Positions 13,101 through 24,012 of a DNA stretch of 64,000 nucleotides are shown piece by piece. The position numbers were made by a program, and so were the translations under genes. Every line of letters starts with the position of its first letter. The first letter of the stretch is position 1. Where the stretch lies: positions 15,624,001 through 15,688,000 of the forward strand of contig JBHGNT010000011.1 in NCBI GenBank assembly GCA_043228905.1, written 5' to 3'. This DNA is from Azolla caroliniana (Eukaryota > Polypodiophyta). A model generated the notes under the pieces. It was not told the DNA's origin, made no database searches, and saw only the letters and a list, made by a program, of their open reading frames with translations.

Positions 13101-16100
13101 GGAACCCCAAAAATGTCTTCATTAACAATGAAAAAAAATTAACATGTTTCAAAGCTCATTTAGCGATAATTTCTCAAAAGGATTTGAATGCTTTCATGTG
13201 AAATTATCACAAACTTCAAATGCATGTTTGATGACAATGAAATTTTCAGACAATAACATTCCATTTAAATAATTGCTTACTCATCAGTGAAAGCAAATAT
13301 TGTTCCGATTGGTCTATAATGGCTAAGTAGCATTGCCATGAATCCTGATCGTGTGAAGACCAAAATGGATGTACCAAGTGTATTTGACATCATTGTGGAA
13401 TGGAAAGCAAACATTTCACTCATGTGTATCTGCAATGAACCATAAAGTTTTAACAGTTTTACTCTGGCTTCAAGATTCCAGGTATGAAACTATGAGAACA
13501 ACTAAACCACACAATCACAGTTAAATTATCCATCACAGGGAGTAACATTAATCCACTCTATACTTCAATTAATTGTTGTTTCTTGCTTTTCAAGAGGCCA
13601 GTATACATGAGAAACTCAGTTGGATATCCATGGTCCAATATGTTTTCTAAACTCAACTCTAATAGTCAATATTATGTCATAGTACTCATATTTATATGCA
13701 AGTGAATACCTCCAAAGCTCAGGCTAATTTAGGAACCAACCCTAGTAGGGAGACATAATTCTACCCATGTTCAAGATCAATCCATTAAATAGAGTCACTG
13801 GCTCAAATGTGTCTAAACAGCTCATCTACCCTAGTGGTTAGGGAACTTGGAAAGAAATTGGGATACAATTGTCTGACTGGATTTAGTTCAGATAGTTGAA
13901 TTTAGATCAATATTATGAAGAAAACTTAGTTGGCTATGTAATAAATCGGTTCAAACTTGAGTGAACAAGTCAAGTTTACTTTCTTTCTTTCAGGCAGAAT
14001 TCTGTATTAAATAGAAAAAAATCACAACACAAAAGAAACTTCCAGGTATAAAAATGTGAAAGATACCTTTGCAGCAGGGCCAAGGTTTTCCGGGGTCTGG
14101 CCCGGAGACATAGTTGCTTCTGTTCGCAAAGCAACTGTATGCATCACCTTCACAGCTTTTAATGGATACCTGAATAGATACAGCATCAAACATTCAAAAA
14201 CATATATACAGATCAAAGATTTCCAAACAGTTATGTCATGCTTACTTTCCGTGTGCCGTCTCTCCAGATAACATCACTGCATCAGCCCCTTCACGTACAG
14301 CAATGGCTATGTCAGAAACTTCTGCCCGGGTAGGTGTAGGATGATTAATCATGCTCTCAAGCATATTAGTTGCCACTATAACTGCTTTTCCTGCACTTCT
14401 ACAAAGTCGGATAATCTCTTCCTAAATAAGAGAGGTATGTATTATTTCTTTGTACACATACACACAAACAAATGCACTTGCATGTATGATATATATGTGT
14501 GTATGTATATACATATGTACGTAAATATGTATGCATACATGTATATCGGCATGTTAAGAAGGTGCAAAGATAGTTCATACCTGAAGCAAAGGAACTTCTT
14601 CTATTGGTAATTCTGCACCAAGGTCCCCTCGGGCAACCATTGCCTGCAAATATCAAGACTTTATAGAATGGATAATGATATTGTCCAACTTGGATATAAA
14701 CATTCAAGTATTTCTTAACATAATTTGACCTCACTTGCACAATGCTGAATGCATGCTTTGATACGAAGTGATTGGAGACAAGACAATTAACAAATTCGCT
14801 TGCACGTATTACACTTTTTTCCTTCAGGTTTCGCACTTAGAGAGAACTTAGCTCATGAGTACTTTGCGTTTATCAAGGATCAGAGTAATTCACTATGACT
14901 CCATAGGACTCAGCAAAGCAAAGATTTGGAGCATTGATTGAGGTAGTAATAATGAGTCCATATGAAGCTTGAACAAGCAGAGAAGGAGAAGTGAAGTAGT
15001 TGATCAAAATGTAGGCAAACACGAAGATTAAGTAGAACATAGCAAAACCATGGGGATGGAGCTTACATGAGAAATGGCAGATGAAGACAAAGGAATCCAT
15101 GATGCTAGAGGGATTCCAAGTGTCAAAGAGGAAATCAAGCCCACCACTTTCCTCTTTTATTTTATTTATTGAAAAATCTATATCACAATAGATGAAAGCA
15201 CACAAAGTGCCAACAAATTTGCCTGAAAAATATGAACTAGAACCATTACCAGGACCATAAAAGATTCTCTGAGCGTTATATGCAATAATCCATCATGGAA
15301 GGTCATGTGATGTGTTAGAAAGAAAGAGGGTAATGCAGTTATATAGGCCCAATTCCAAAGGATACATTCCTAAGATTTGCTCCAAATTCTTTCTCTGCTG
15401 CAACAATTTTGACTCTTATTTCGATGGACTTGATCAATACTCTCCATAACCTATGGAAAGCATTTGCTAGTTCCTCTCATGTTGCTCAAGACAGCAATGC
15501 ACTCATTTCATTTTCTTAGTTTGAGGACGTTTTTGTCCCTGTGTTTTACACATCAGATGAATGATTGTTAATCTAGGCAAGATATATTCTTTCGGTTGAG
15601 TTTTGCATTTGCAAAAGCAACATTTCGACTAATTCTCCTCAAAAAACCATAATCCCTATATATTTTGGTTTGTTTTGCTGAAAGATAAGACAACAGGTTA
15701 AGATGTGATTGTTCTTTCGGGTCTCATGGGGCATTTCAGCATCTCAAAATAAGTCGATATATCTTTATTTCCTTCTTCTTCTCTCTAGATTTTAAGCGTG
15801 ATTTAATCTCTTTCTTTCTCATGTTAATCAATTGGTTTTTCAGACTTCACAACCTGTTTGGATTTGCATTGTATTCTTCTAAATGACAATGTAAGGGATA
15901 TGATATTAAATATTTGTTCTATTAAGACGGATGTCTTCATGAAATTTAACAAATTCTTCTGTCGGTCAATAGTGCATCTAAAACATAATTGACTAGATTC
16001 CACATTTCTTCATAGATATAATATTTGTAGTTTAATGTGTCTTGTCTAACAGTGAACCTTAATATATTTTACTTGAAGTACAACTCACTCCATCAGATGC

Positions 16101-19100
16101 ATCAATAATGGACGGAAGGTTCTGGATTGAGTCAGCACTTTCAATCTTTGCAATAACATGGATATCAGCAGCACATCCTGCAACGAGACATGGCAAAGCT
16201 TAAACTCTCATGTAATATCTTAAAAGAAGAATCATTCACCCAGAAATCAATTATTCATTATAAAATGAACCATAGTCATTAATAACCAGAGTTAAAACTC
16301 TAACATAGTGTATCTTAAGAGAATTACAATTCATCCCATGATTTAATTTTTTAATTTGAAATAAAGCATAGTTAGAACCTCTTATTAGCGTAGGTCAGAT
16401 TACCTTTGAGGTAAGCTTTCAATTCACGCACCACTTGCGCATCTTTGACAAAGGATACCGCATAGAAGTCGACTTCATTATCCACTCCAAATTTGATATC
16501 TTCCCAGTCTTTCTCTGAGATCAAAGAAAGAAAGAAAGCTATATTAACGTTTTCTAAGAGGTCAAAATGTCCTACAGGACCAAACAAGAGATTACATCTT
16601 ACAATGTTTTCTCGTCTTTGAGAACAACAAACCAAAATAAACACAACTGAACATATGGTATCAAAGAATCTAATACATTAAAATTACACATTAGTATATA
16701 ATCCCCACTTATTCTGATTGACAAATAGTACGAAAAATATTTCACCCATGACTTACAACCCAGCTCTCTACCAGCAAACTTTGCCTACTATCTTCTTTCA
16801 TAAGGATGTGAATGTTCCCCGCCTGCCCCTTGACCTCATTTAAAAGCCTATTTCCACTTATCATCATCATTTTAGTCATTCCTTATCCTGATATTCTTGC
16901 TACTTTCATATAGTAATACCTTCTACCTCCTATCTTCTGATACAATTGATGTTTTCTGTCAAATGCACCCACCAGTTATAGAAGGCAGAGTGGCACTTTT
17001 CCCTCGAACATTGAGATGTCTGCGTGACTTCAACTCTCCACCATCAACAACTTCGCATAAGACTGAATCGCCTGTTTTGGACTTGACTAACAAAGACATC
17101 ATTCCTCCTGTATTATTTCACATGCCAGATTAAGTCCCCTAGAAGTCTTTTCTCAATATGAAATGAAGCAAAAACTGGTTGGCACAAAATACCATCAACA
17201 AGTAAGGTGTCTCCTTTCTCCACATCATTAACAAAGTCATCATAGTTCACACTCACGCAGTTCTCTGTACCAACCCCTCTTTTGATGGTAAATGTGAATT
17301 CTTGCCCTTTCTCAAGCTGTATAGGCTGCGGTAAGTCTCCACTCCTTACCTCTGGACCCTGAAACAAAGAAAAATGGGAGATTAGTACATGCAAGTACAA
17401 TATCTAATTCCCAGGGACAATCCTTTTTAATAAAACAAGGCATTCACTAAAAGCATCTCTATCCACACATTTTCACAACTTATAAAACAGAGCAATGAAT
17501 GAGCATCTTCAGATGTAGTTTGTGTTTATATGTAAACTCGGTGGAAGAACCCAATATCTCCTCAACCTAGATAGTAACATCTTACATCTTAGAATCTGAT
17601 ATTGCAAACTCCAAACAAACCACCAGGGCTGTATTGATTAACCAAGGAAACTGTGCCACAGGGGTGGAGAAACACAGAAATATCCAGGGTTTGTTGACAG
17701 TATAATATATTCCCAAAACTGAGTGGCCCAAAATCATGAGAATGAGCAGTTGGCTAAAGTTACCTTTCCTTTTACATTAATGCATGAATAATGGTTTCAT
17801 GACTGTCTAAAGACACATTGATTGTCCTTATGCAATGAAATATATAGAACATAGAAAACATGTGAATTCATGAAAACGCTTTTCAGCTTCAACTTTCTTG
17901 AAGCTTTGCAGAGTATTTATATGCGGCGCATAACACAAAACACAAACAAGCCCCTGCCCGAAACTACTTCCAGAACTTGGTCAAAATTATCAGTATCTCA
18001 TCTGAATGGCTGATTCAAATCTTGCATAAATGAACATCACATCTACCATAATGAATAATATATCTATCACGATTAGGTACAAGAATGACATGTCCGTGGC
18101 TTCAAATGTTGGTGATCTTTCCGAGGCAAAAGTTTCAGTTCATCTAAAGAAGCTCACAATGTTTTATGTTATCTATCATGGATATATGCACTCTTCCTTC
18201 TCAAGTGCATGGAATGTCTATGTGTATGTATGGCCTCAAGAATTTTTACTAGTTTATTTAGATTTTTACATTTATTTTGGTTTGCTCTACGAGATGAGAA
18301 AATATATTCGGATGTACTCTCTTATTCAGACTCATAGTCCAGTTTGACCTCATAAGGAACAGTAGCAAAACTTTCTTTCTATGTTTGGCTTCACTGTAAA
18401 CAATGAGGTTCAGAATGGGCACTCACCTTTGTATCCACCATGATGGCAATTGCATTTTCTGGTGACTTGGCATTGTATTCCTTGATAAGGTCGATCACTT
18501 TCTGATGAGAACTATGATCCCCATGTGACATGTTTAAGCGTGCTACATTCATTCCTGCCTCTGCAAGCTTCCAGATCATGTCTCTTGTCCAGGATGAAGG
18601 GCCAATGGTGCAAACAATTTTCGTCTTACGTTGGAAAATCGGCTTATCCCTCAATACATCAGAATCATGTAAGGCAAGAAGTTGATCTGCTGAATAATTT
18701 ACATCCCCCTATACAAAACAGAAGGGGACGAGTTCAGGATGACAATATGTGAAATTTTCAGATAGGGAATTTAACATTTTACTACCAGAAGACTAATGAT
18801 TAGGTTTTGGGATTGCTTGACTCATGTGAAACTTCTAAACGATACAAAGAAAGAATCAATACTTCAATACAAATGAAGTGATGAAAAGCTTCAAACTTGC
18901 AATGTCTGGAAGTTTGAAAGTTTAAACAATCATGGAAAGAAGTAATGCACAAGACAGACCAATCATTAGTTTCAGGATTACAACCGAAGCAGCACTTAAT
19001 AATACAATGAAAATTTGGATTATTTTAATGCAAACAATTTGATTTTTGACCCACAATGGAATGAAACAAATGAGATTGAAGGGAGGTCAAGAAGGGAACT

Positions 19101-19835
19101 AGTCTTTTGGGATCAAGACATCCATTAAAACATGCTTTTCAGTGCCTAGCTATTGATGCCAAACATGTTAAAAGTTTCCAAATATGGAAGAGTTTTCCAG
19201 CTCGCAACTTGTGAAATTTGAAAATTGATGGTTACAACATGTGAAAATTCAGTTGATTCTACGAAAGAATTGTGGATGCTTCAACCAGAAGGTTTCAAGC
19301 ATACAGCATGTGAAATATAAAAACTAACAATTTACAACATGTGAAGTTCGATTAATTCTATGAAAAAATTAAGGATGATCTCAAGTGCAAAGAGTTACAC
19401 AGCAGTGAATTATCTGATTTAAAGCAGTGTTCATGATCCATGATGTTTTCTGATACCGTTAAGCAGGAGACAAAGTGATATTGGAAGGAGAAACACACTT
19501 ACAATGAGACGACCAGATCGGAGGCTGAGAGAGGTTCGATCTTCTGGAGACACGGGGAGAAGCAGGTCGGATTGTTGGACAGATCGTCCACGAGCTCTGA
19601 TTCTGATTCTTCCAAAGTGGAAAGAAGACCTTTTCTGGCCGTGGAAGCCTCTAGAAGTAAGAATATGAAGAGATCGTAGGGGGAAAGCCATGTTTGTCGA
19701 TCCACAGAGAGAAAGAGAGAACCAGGAAGTTGTAGCAGTAGTAGTAGTAGTAGCAGCAGCAGCAGCAGCAGCAATTGGTGAAGAAGAAAAAGGAAGAGGA
19801 AGATGCGGCATGGTCACCAGAGAAGACGACGCCAT
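7150..19835 (-). CDS. PKP2: Plastidial pyruvate kinase, beta-type subunit (PKP2-like)
   Basis: It converts phosphoenolpyruvate and ADP to pyruvate and ATP in plastids, supplying fatty acid synthesis. Twelve exons join in phase: 19835-19503, 18708-18427, 17358-17193, 17107-16973, 16514-16404, 16177-16089, 14643-14581, 14421-14246, 14169-14067, 13429-13281, 7472-7364 and 7272-7150. The total is 1839 nt, or 612 residues; Arabidopsis PKP2 has 579. Residues 1 to about 90 are rich in Ser, Ala and Thr, fitting a plastid transit peptide. Family motifs: [25 protein letters not shown] across the exon 2/3 junction, [28 protein letters not shown] and SGETAHGK. The end [11 protein letters not shown] matches the plastid beta group. 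Intron 10 (7473-13280) is 5.8 kb because of a Copia insertion. The polypyrimidine tract before exon 5 comes from a LINE tail. The coding frame is intact. Confidence 0.96.
7900..8025 (-). mobile_element. LINE 3'-end fragment, copy 1
   Basis: On the minus strand this ends with ttaatatgt followed by cattctttctcc. It aligns by eye over about 115 bases with the copy at 16515-16650: shared blocks are attaac, ccaaaatgtc, acaagagatta and aacaaaccaaaataaa as read on plus. The TTTC-rich tail after TTAATAT suggests a 5'-truncated LINE end. A LINE reverse transcriptase fragment in the same orientation lies just upstream (8400-8580) and may belong to the same insertion. Confidence 0.6.
8400..8590 (-). pseudogene. 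LINE reverse transcriptase fragment
   Basis: Read on the minus strand from about 8583, the sequence encodes [19 protein letters not shown], the fingers/palm motif of plant non-LTR (L1-type) reverse transcriptases, followed by [16 protein letters not shown]. Stops follow on both sides. It lies directly against the 3' LTR of the Copia element (8601), so the Copia may have inserted into or beside this LINE relic. Confidence 0.75.
8601..9478 (-). repeat. 3' LTR of the Copia element, enlarged by a nested insertion
   Basis: It aligns with the 5' LTR at 11814-12216 but is 878 bp rather than 403. Removing the nested 429-bp solo LTR and its 5-bp duplication leaves 444 bp. Most of the remaining difference is a local duplication around gattctagagag near 9370-9420. 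Confidence 0.9.
8791..9219. mobile_element. Solo LTR nested in the Copia 3' LTR
   Basis: The 429-bp insert starts tgtaaagaatc and ends gattctcaaca, so it has TG..CA ends with imperfect 11-bp inverted termini. It is flanked by a perfect 5-bp target duplication gccta (8786-8790 and 9220-9224). The other LTR of the Copia shows the empty site as a continuous ggtatagcctatttatac. These are the hallmarks of a solo LTR left by LTR-LTR recombination. The interior has gt and ga runs (8837-8856) and no coding sequence. Confidence 0.88.
9429..10238 (-). pseudogene. Copia pol remnant: RNase H region
   Basis: The frame encodes [19 protein letters not shown], then [20 protein letters not shown] and the tail motif [19 protein letters not shown]. 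This is the RT-end and RNase H region of Copia polyproteins. The frame opens about 150 bases past the end of the protease fragment, so most of pol has been lost. It runs to the 3' LTR. Confidence 0.92.
10391..11516 (-). pseudogene. Copia gag and protease start, frameshifted
   Basis: Two overlapping frames are needed. 11516-11313 gives [19 protein letters not shown], the gag N-terminus. 11335-10391 continues with the UBN2-type gag domain, the zinc knuckle [14 protein letters not shown] and the protease start [12 protein letters not shown]. The switch of frame near 11330 is a disabling shift. The protease motif has Cys where DSGA is usual. The frame ends after the [13 protein letters not shown] segment, where the internal deletion begins. 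Confidence 0.92.
12217..13280. other. Remainder of pyruvate kinase intron 10, right of the Copia
   Basis: This is AT-rich intron sequence up to the donor of exon 10 (gtaagc on the minus strand at 13280). No motif-bearing frame is seen. Confidence 0.6.
14644..16088. other. Pyruvate kinase intron 6, unremarkable
   Basis: The 1.4-kb intron lies between exon 6 (donor gtgagt at 16088) and exon 7 (acceptor tttgcag). The frame at 14873-15205 on minus has hydrophobic segments but no family match. I consider it chance. Confidence 0.6.
16515..16650 (-). mobile_element. LINE 3'-end fragment, copy 2, abutting pyruvate kinase exon 5
   Basis: On the minus strand the fragment reads aagatgtaatctcttgtttg, then ggacattttgacctcttag, acgttaatatag and a (CTTT)n tail that runs straight into the splice acceptor gatctcag of exon 5. 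The same layout occurs at 45803-45880 on the other strand. I infer a 5'-truncated LINE insertion whose tail supplies the polypyrimidine tract. Confidence 0.7.
17359..18426. other. Pyruvate kinase intron 2
   Basis: It runs from donor gtgagt after DTK to acceptor tttcag before GPEVR. No gene or element was recognised. Confidence 0.65.
18709..19502. other. Pyruvate kinase intron 1
   Basis: It separates the transit-peptide exon from the catalytic exons. Locally repeated text around acatgtgaaa (19220-19350) appears two or three times in diverged form. No gene seen. Confidence 0.6.
19736..19773. repeat. Trinucleotide run in pyruvate kinase exon 1
   Basis: A tagtagtagtag run followed by cagcagcagcag on plus encodes the Ala and Thr tracts (AAAAAAATTTTT) of the transit peptide on minus. 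Its length may vary between individuals. Confidence 0.8.
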
Positions 19836-19974
19836 AGCTCGATCAGATCAGTAAACTGGAATCAAAATCATTCGGATTCTCGATCGAAGACAGACAGATG
19901 GAGGGGGGGGGCTGTTTTTGACGATTGATTACTGGCCATTCGTCCAATGGACGCCCACCCAAAGCCAACTCATC

Positions 19975-20067
19975 GAGAGAAAGAAAGAAAGATATATTAA
20001 TGTCTTCTAAGGCCAAAATTTGGCCCACGAGACAATTGGTGTACAATAAAATAGGGTGTCTACCCAT
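19975..20067 (-). mobile_element. LINE 3'-end fragment, copy 3
   Basis: As read on plus, gaaagaaagaaagatatattaa is followed by tgtcttctaaggccaaaatt. This is the reverse of the TTAATAT plus TTTC tail shared with the copies at 7.9, 16.5 and 45.7 kb. It sits about 140 bases upstream of the pyruvate kinase ATG, within its likely promoter or leader. Confidence 0.6.
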
Positions 20068-23000
20068 TCATTGAAATACAATCAAAAATAAAAACAGAAC
20101 TTCAGCTAAAAGAGTTCTAGTATTTGTACAAAACATGTTATGGTGTAACATGTTCTAGTATAGAGAGAGATGGGTGTCTATTCTTGTTAAATCAAGGAAG
20201 CCATGTATTTTATTGTTTACACTCTCAGAGATGACATTTCTGGCACCTACTCGAGAAAATATTAGTAAGACGAGAGATGTGTGGGGAAATATTCTCAAAT
20301 CCTTGAAGGATGAGAATTAAATGCATAAATCCGTGATCATTTCATGTACATAACAAATTATGTTTGGGTTGGGGCGGTTAGGAAGGATAATACACCCTGG
20401 TATGATTTGTCGTCATCATCTTTGTTATCCAATTGGGGTCGGTATTTGAAAAATCAGAAGATAAAGTTTATGTATTGAAGGTCTCAATTATGGCCTTTTC
20501 ATGTATGGCTTAAGGTGGTCCAATTGATTGTGGTCTCTATTGTATATTATTATCTTCCTTTACTAGCATTGTCTAAGAAAGCTCTTGAATTGGTGACACC
20601 ATCAATGTGGACGTTGTTATGGAATAGAAAAGGGAAAAGTGTCATGTCATGATTGTCATGTGATAATGTTTGTACTCCAAGCGTCTTAATGGGGCATCAA
20701 TATTGATTTTGTATTGATTTGCCTTCATTTGATCAATGTTTGAGGATACACAACCTTGGACGGAAATGGTGGCATATTTGATAGAGAATATAAGAATTTA
20801 ACTTGGAAACATGACTGGTGATTGAAGCTAATTGGGGGGGAATGTCATTAATTTTGAAAGGATGTCAAATGTGCAAGGTTTCTGATAGTTAATCATTTGT
20901 TGACATATTGGCAAGGTATGTTGGATTTTGTGATATGTCATCCTTCACAAGAAAGGAGATGTGTCAATTCATTACAAATGGAGGTTTTGGCAACATCAAG
21001 GTTGTTGAGGTGGGAAGGTAAACATCTTCTTAACCTTCAATTTAATTTGATGGCTTGATTGGGTTTGGTAACAATCAAGGATGTTATGTTGGTCTCATAA
21101 AGATGATTAATGGTCTTTCAAACAACAAGATTGACATTTCATATTCCAAGAGGGCATACATTTATCTAGGATAAGTTACAAGGATTATTATCATCGTATG
21201 AGTCAATTCATGATTTAGATGGGAGATCATATTTGACATTTGAAGCGGTGTCTAAGGTGGGATTGAGTTTGTAGCCATAATAATATTTAGATCCATAAAA
21301 GAGCTCTATACTTTGTTGTAAATTAGTCATGGTGGTGTTTTTTCTTTCATAATGAACACCACTATTTACAAAAGAATAAGAGATATGGGCACCCACCCCC
21401 TCCTCCTCCTCATGGTTTCATCTCAATAGGGAAACCATAGCGAATACAATCGTCAAAGGGCGTGTATGAATACACCAAGATAAATGCATGAGGGTCTCGA
21501 TGACCAAAAAAGATAGGCACAAGCAAGCTTCCAAGCCCACATGAATATTTGGAATCCATTATGATAATGTGTGATAATGTGTTGTAAGTACATGTGAATG
21601 GTGCATAGTCCACAAAGTCTAAAGTTAATTGAACTAAATTTTAGTTGGAATGTGTGTGTGTGTGGGCTTGTGGATATTTAAATACATGTGGTTGGTGTTA
21701 ATGTTTGCGGGGGAAGGGGGGGGCGGGTTAGACTTTAAAGCTTTAGGCTATGCCTAAATTGACCTTAGCTACAGTTTATCCCTATAGGAATCAACCATAA
21801 CTAGGGCTAATTTAAAAATTGCATTTAGTTATGAACGATTTCCTAAAGAGGTTATAAGACTCATAGAATCCAATAAGAGGTTGATTAGTTTAGGAACTAG
21901 TCTTAACTAAAACCTAATCACCACATTTATGACTTGTAGTTAATCTAAAATTGAAAATACCTAATCATCACATTCATCAAGAAACATTTTAGTCTTAATT
22001 AAAGAAGTTATTGATACATATGACCATGTTTCTTGTATACACTTGGCCTATGACAAATATTCTAGTCTGGAAACAAGGTTGTTTAACTGAAGCATATGAC
22101 ATGATTTTGCTTAGAAGTTTTTCTCCCAATTCACTACCACCACATCACAACATCTACCTCCACTTAACCAACACATCCTCCAATATATGCCAAAAGATGC
22201 AGTATGACAATCACCTTCTTAATTGACTGATTTTCTGTTATTTACATCCGACCTAGTTACAAGATGGACCCATAAGGTTCATCCAATTCAAGGGCCATTT
22301 ACCTTTGGCCTTTTAACTCTACCATGACCATTCCTCCCACCATATCCATGTTGACCACCCAATCTACTTTCAACTATTGTGTGTATAATTCCCTTGTTTC
22401 TCGGAGGCAAGTCATTTTTATCTTTTCCATTGAATTGTATCTTTGCATTGGCAGGAGTTACATAGCTTAGATTTAATAACTAACTTGAGTTGCCACCAGA
22501 TGTGAAATGTTATTTATTATGTAATACCATTACAAGTGTGCCTAAATTTACATGTCCAAACAATGAACTAACTCATATAGAGAGAATCAACCATAAAAGT
22601 AGGGTTAGAGTGAAGGGCATGATAACCACATATTTGCACACTAGATTCAAAAGCATCAATCTCTTGTACCAAGAAAATTTACGCATTCCATGTTCTCTCT
22701 GTACCGATAAAACCCTAGATAAATGTCCACTTTGTTTTCTTTGAATTCATGTAGTACCATAAACATCTTATATCTTTATACACCTCGGGTTTTAGGGTGG
22801 TCAACCTTCAGATACACACTGGCTGATGGTATAACGCAAACTGAGATTAACAGCCAATTAAGGAAGTTAGTTGCTTTAACATGAATTAGACGAGGCCGCC
22901 TGATTACAAGACAATCCTCGGTTTTTTTCAGAAGATGAAACAAAAAGACCTCAATTTGTAGAGTAATGACTATCTTTTTGTTTCCATCACAAGTCATACA

Positions 23001-23377
23001 GACGCCAATTGGAATTTGAGATACATACCATGTAAAAGAATGAAAATAGTACGAGAAGCACATACAGACTACGGCGAGAAAGCTGAAGGCAGAAGCGGAA
23101 AAAAAAAATACGTTTCTGAATTTGTTCGTTTTCTTCTTCATCATCATCCTCTTCTTCTTCTTCCTTCCAATTACATATAATGTTAAGAAATATCATCATT
23201 CACACCAGAGTGATATACCATATAAAAAAAAGTACATATTGGTAAGAGAAGCACATCTAGAAAGGACAAAGCAAGAAAGCAAACGCAGGGAAAAACAAAA
23301 AGCAGATGATGGTGGGAGAGAGAGAGTAAATGTTTTCCCATTTACTCTTTCTGCTTTCCGTTTCTTCTTTTTCTGAA
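20068..23377. other. Intergenic stretch without a supported gene
   Basis: It is AT-rich and contains a short GT run near 21650 and a G-rich patch near 21710-21725. 20330-21250 shows degraded coding-like text without a clear family motif, possibly a LINE or LTR-element relic. The frames at 22490-22744 and 22776-23147 have no recognisable domain. Confidence 0.55.
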
Positions 23378-23770
23378 TCAATCCTCTTCGTCGGGGCTAA
23401 AGAGAGCACCTGCATCGGGGTCGGGTGGGGGGTTGTCATCTTCCGGTACCATATCGTCATCAAAATCCGCGTCCGCCGCCGGAAAATCATCAAAATCTCC
23501 CGGAGGCGGGGTAGGCAAAGGATAATCATTAGAAACCGGATCCGGATGAGTCGTAGATTCTGTTGCTACCGACTCGGATGAAAAACCTCGTCTCCTCGTA
23601 GTCATGGTTCGCCAGAGGAGGACTGCTACAGAAGGAGGAGGAGGAGAAGGAGAAGGAGCGGGAACAGACCTTACATTATATGTACTCCTCTCGCAGTGAT
23701 AGCTCCGGGATAATGAAGAAGCAGAAGATTTCAGACGCAGAGCGCGAAGACTCCTGTAGAAGTTCGCCAT
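23378..23770 (-). CDS. Small intronless protein, possible organelle presequence and acidic tail
   Basis: One uninterrupted frame of 130 residues starts at the ATG at 23770. Residues 1 to about 45 (MANFYRSLRALRLKSSASSL onward) are rich in Arg and Ser and lack acidic residues, as in a mitochondrial or plastid targeting peptide. A proline-rich stretch (PAPSPSPPPP) follows, then an Asp/Pro-rich C-terminus ending GALFSPDEED. I do not recognise the family. The gene at 39942-40361 has the same plan and ends YLFSPSDSEN, so the two may be paralogues. The upstream side (23925-24012) carries telo-box-like tagggtt repeats. The ordered composition and promoter motif favour a real gene. Confidence 0.6.
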   Translation of the reverse strand: MANFYRSLRALRLKSSASSLSRSYHCERSTYNVRSVPAPSPSPPPPSVAVLLWRTMTTRRRGFSSESVATESTTHPDPVSNDYPLPTPPPGDFDDFPAADADFDDDMVPEDDNPPPDPDAGALFSPDEED

Positions 23771-23924
23771 CGCTGAGCTTCAGCGACCGTCCAAGCCTAT
23801 TCCGCTGTGTTCCTCTCTCTCTCTGTCAGCGTTTTCTTTCTTCTACATCGTCTTGCGGAACCTTCCAGAACCTCTGCTAAACCCTCGACATCGTTCGGAA
23901 TTTACAAATCTGACCCTCTCATTC

Positions 23925-24012
23925 ATAAAAAACTGAGAATTAGGGTTAATGTTCCACAAAAAACTGAGCATTACGGTTAATGTTCCACAAAAAACTGAAC
24001 ATTAGGGTTAAT
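23925..24012. promoter_or_regulatory. 31-bp triple repeat with telo-box-like motifs
   Basis: Three copies of a 31-bp unit (caaaaaactgagcattacgg then ttaatgttcca) lie 150-240 bases upstream of the small gene's ATG on its promoter side. Two of the copies contain tagggtt, which reads aaccctaa toward the gene, and one has tacggtt. Telo-boxes of this type occur in promoters of plant ribosomal and organelle-biogenesis genes. The regulatory role is inferred. Confidence 0.6.

Noticed and set aside
14341-14836. Frames on both strands around tatgtatgta repeats
   Set aside because: They overlap real pyruvate kinase exons and a simple repeat; translations are low-complexity.
20330-21260. A transposon or LINE remnant
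   Set aside because: Coding-like text is suggested but no diagnostic motif could be found on either strand.
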